From: Dehalococcoidia bacterium UBA7891 | Lineage (GTDB): Bacteria; Chloroflexota; Dehalococcoidia; Lucifugimonadales; UBA826 | Length of the DNA stretch: 6,088 nucleotides | Reading direction: 5' to 3' | NCBI GenBank assembly: GCA_002500485.1 | Contig: DLRJ01000060.1 | Coordinates: 1 to 6,088 of the forward strand | Shown here: in pieces, positions 4,995 through 6,088 of the stretch | Position numbering within the stretch: the stretch's first letter is position 1 | Layout: each line of letters starts with the position of its first letter | Program-made: the position numbers and the translations under genes | Notes under the pieces: generated by a model | What the model was told of the DNA's origin: nothing | Seen by the model: only the letters and a program-made list of their open reading frames with translations | Databases searched by the model: none

Positions 4995-6088
4995 TCAGCA
5001 TTCCGTGCCAGGATATTCAGTTTCCAAAATATCGCGGTTTTTCAATGACCACTGAATAATACTGAACTCAGATTCTGAAATGAATCCGGCGTTTAGCAAT
5101 GCATCTGTCTCATCGGTTGGAGCTGTTGAGTCCCACCGATTCCCGTGTACCCGTTCAAGTCCATAAGCGTTTTCTGCTGCCTGACAAAAGTCATTTATTG
5201 ATAGTTGTATGCTTTCATAAGTTCCATCTATATCCACATTTACAGAATTCACAAGTTTATCTATGCATTCTCGAGTTCCATCTGGGCCGGTACAGTCCGG
5301 TACAACCATAGTTTCTGGTGCTGGCATGCTATTTAATACGTCTCCGATTAGTCCGTTACCAATTAAATTATCGTATGTAGTGAATTGGTCTACCGTGATT
5401 GGATAGTTTGAGGAGTCTGCTAATTCTTCTTGAGTTTCCTCCACCTCTTCTAAAGCATCATCCAACTGTTCTATTGCGGACGTTGATTGTTCAACCGCTA
5501 CATTTAGAAAAGCTGTCTCGTCTTCGAGATCACGCAACTGTCCTTGGAAATCTTCCGTTGTAGAAACAATTGCATCAAATGAATGGGTAAGATTTCCTGT
5601 GATTTCAGCCGACTTTTCGATCTCATTTGATATGGCTGAGATAGAGTATCGGATCGCTTCCGCTTCATCTTGTATATCTCCAAGCAGGGTTTGTATGAAG
5701 GCAGACTGTTCTTCTAGAGAGGTAATGCGGTAATGCATCATAGAAATTTCTTCTTCGAGATGTTGTCCCTGCGCAGCCATGTCATTTTCTAATTGGTTTG
5801 ACATAGTTGAAACTTCGGCTGCGACAGATTTAATTTCCCTATCTGCCGAACTTTCTGTATTGGCTGAATTATTGGCTGAATTTGATTCAAAGGCAGTAAC
5901 TATTTCTTTAAGATTTTGCAGCTCTGCTTGATGTTTATCCAGTGCCTTTTCCTGGTCTACTAGTAATGCTTCCTGGCTTGCCAAATTCTCGTTAACCACA
6001 ATCAACTTTTCCTCGGTTATAACAGGTAGGGAACCAGCCGAGGTGTTTGTGTTGATGGGTTCCGCGTCAGCGCCGGTAGCACGCCCTA
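4995..6088 (-). CDS. Acidic coiled-coil protein with four-cysteine C-terminal region (5' end outside window)
   Basis: The frame is open to the window edge, giving 363 visible residues. The TTG at 6005 need not be the start, because 27 more in-frame codons precede it. Numbering from that TTG, residues about 1-45 form one coiled coil (QEALLVDQEKALDKHQAELQ), 42-55 are a Ser/Asn/Ala/Thr-rich linker, and about 58-195 a second long coiled coil ending in an acidic run (about 181-195). The last 135 residues look globular, with Cys238, Cys247, Cys274 and the final residue Cys336. Four cysteines fit two disulfides in an exported protein. The visible N-terminal stretch, rich in Ala, Thr, Asn and Pro, fits a linker after a signal sequence or membrane anchor that lies outside the window. 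I do not recognise the family. An envelope-spanning, surface or adhesin-like role is only a guess. Confidence 0.8.
   Translation of the reverse strand, partial: GRATGADAEPINTNTSAGSLPVITEEKLIVVNENLASQEALLVDQEKALDKHQAELQNLKEIVTAFESNSANNSANTESSADREIKSVAAEVSTMSNQLENDMAAQGQHLEEEISMMHYRITSLEEQSAFIQTLLGDIQDEAEAIRYSISAISNEIEKSAEITGNLTHSFDAIVSTTEDFQGQLRDLEDETAFLNVAVEQSTSAIEQLDDALEEVEETQEELADSSNYPITVDQFTTYDNLIGNGLIGDVLNSMPAPETMVVPDCTGPDGTRECIDKLVNSVNVDIDGTYESIQLSINDFCQAAENAYGLERVHGNRWDSTAPTDETDALLNAGFISESEFSIIQWSLKNRDILETEYPGTEC
5859..5882. repeat. Perfect 12-bp tandem duplication inside the coiled-coil gene
   Basis: ATTGGCTGAATT occurs twice head to tail (5859-5870 and 5871-5882). It encodes NSAN twice in frame, within the linker between the two coiled coils. 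The unit is a multiple of three, so copy-number changes would alter linker length without breaking the gene. Confidence 0.9.

Noticed and set aside
5995..6005. TTG at 6005 as the start of the coiled-coil gene
   Set aside because: The frame continues open to the window edge with protein-like codons, so the gene is more likely truncated by the window.
1..6088. CRISPR array, toxin-antitoxin pair or recognisable defence system
   Set aside because: No regularly spaced repeats and no paired small genes with known toxin or antitoxin motifs are visible; the two small island genes are too far apart and unlike known families.

Overview
The window looks like bacterial chromosome at the right-hand boundary of an integrated mobile element. 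The host is probably an aquatic or marine proteobacterium. The evidence for this is indirect: a moderately A+T-rich base composition, a tRNA-Ala(GGC) 3' half of proteobacterial type with an encoded CCA end, Shine-Dalgarno-led genes, a eukaryote-like type II glutamine synthetase, and an enolase-superfamily sugar-acid dehydratase. No ribosomal or other strong taxonomic marker is present, so the lineage is an inference.

Left part (1-2159), element side. There are two small genes of unknown function on the + strand. The first (172-672) encodes a protein with one N-terminal membrane helix and has a perfect AGGAGG ribosome binding site. The second (898-1251) is a weaker call, with a candidate promoter overlaid by a palindrome. 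A complete tyrosine recombinase (1259-2095, minus strand) follows, tail to tail with the second gene. Directly beside the recombinase start lies the 3' half of a tRNA-Ala(GGC), from the anticodon stem to CCA (2110-2159), without a proper 5' half. This is the usual signature of an element integrated into a tRNA gene. Because the recombinase lies on the 5' side of the fragment, the element should extend left, beyond base 1, and the intact tRNA should be at its far end.

Right part (2160-6088), presumed host chromosome. All three genes are on the minus strand. They are a type II glutamine synthetase (2320-3315), an enolase-superfamily acid-sugar dehydratase-like protein (3479-4660), and a long acidic coiled-coil protein with four cysteines (4995 to beyond 6088, 5' end cut off by the window). 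The glutamine synthetase is followed by a perfect 14-bp inverted repeat whose A/T tails have the wrong polarity for a normal terminator. The dehydratase gene has a good promoter candidate with a repeat-rich operator-like block over its -35. The 334-bp gap between the dehydratase and coiled-coil genes also holds a short stretch resembling the N-terminus of glycosylasparaginases (a possible gene relic) and a 22-bp near-palindrome.

Functionally, the recombinase and tRNA fragment form an integration module. The flanking genes cover ammonium assimilation and probable sugar-acid catabolism, but nothing shows that they act as one pathway. I found no CRISPR array, complete RNA gene or recognisable defence system. 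The element's main cargo would lie left of the window.
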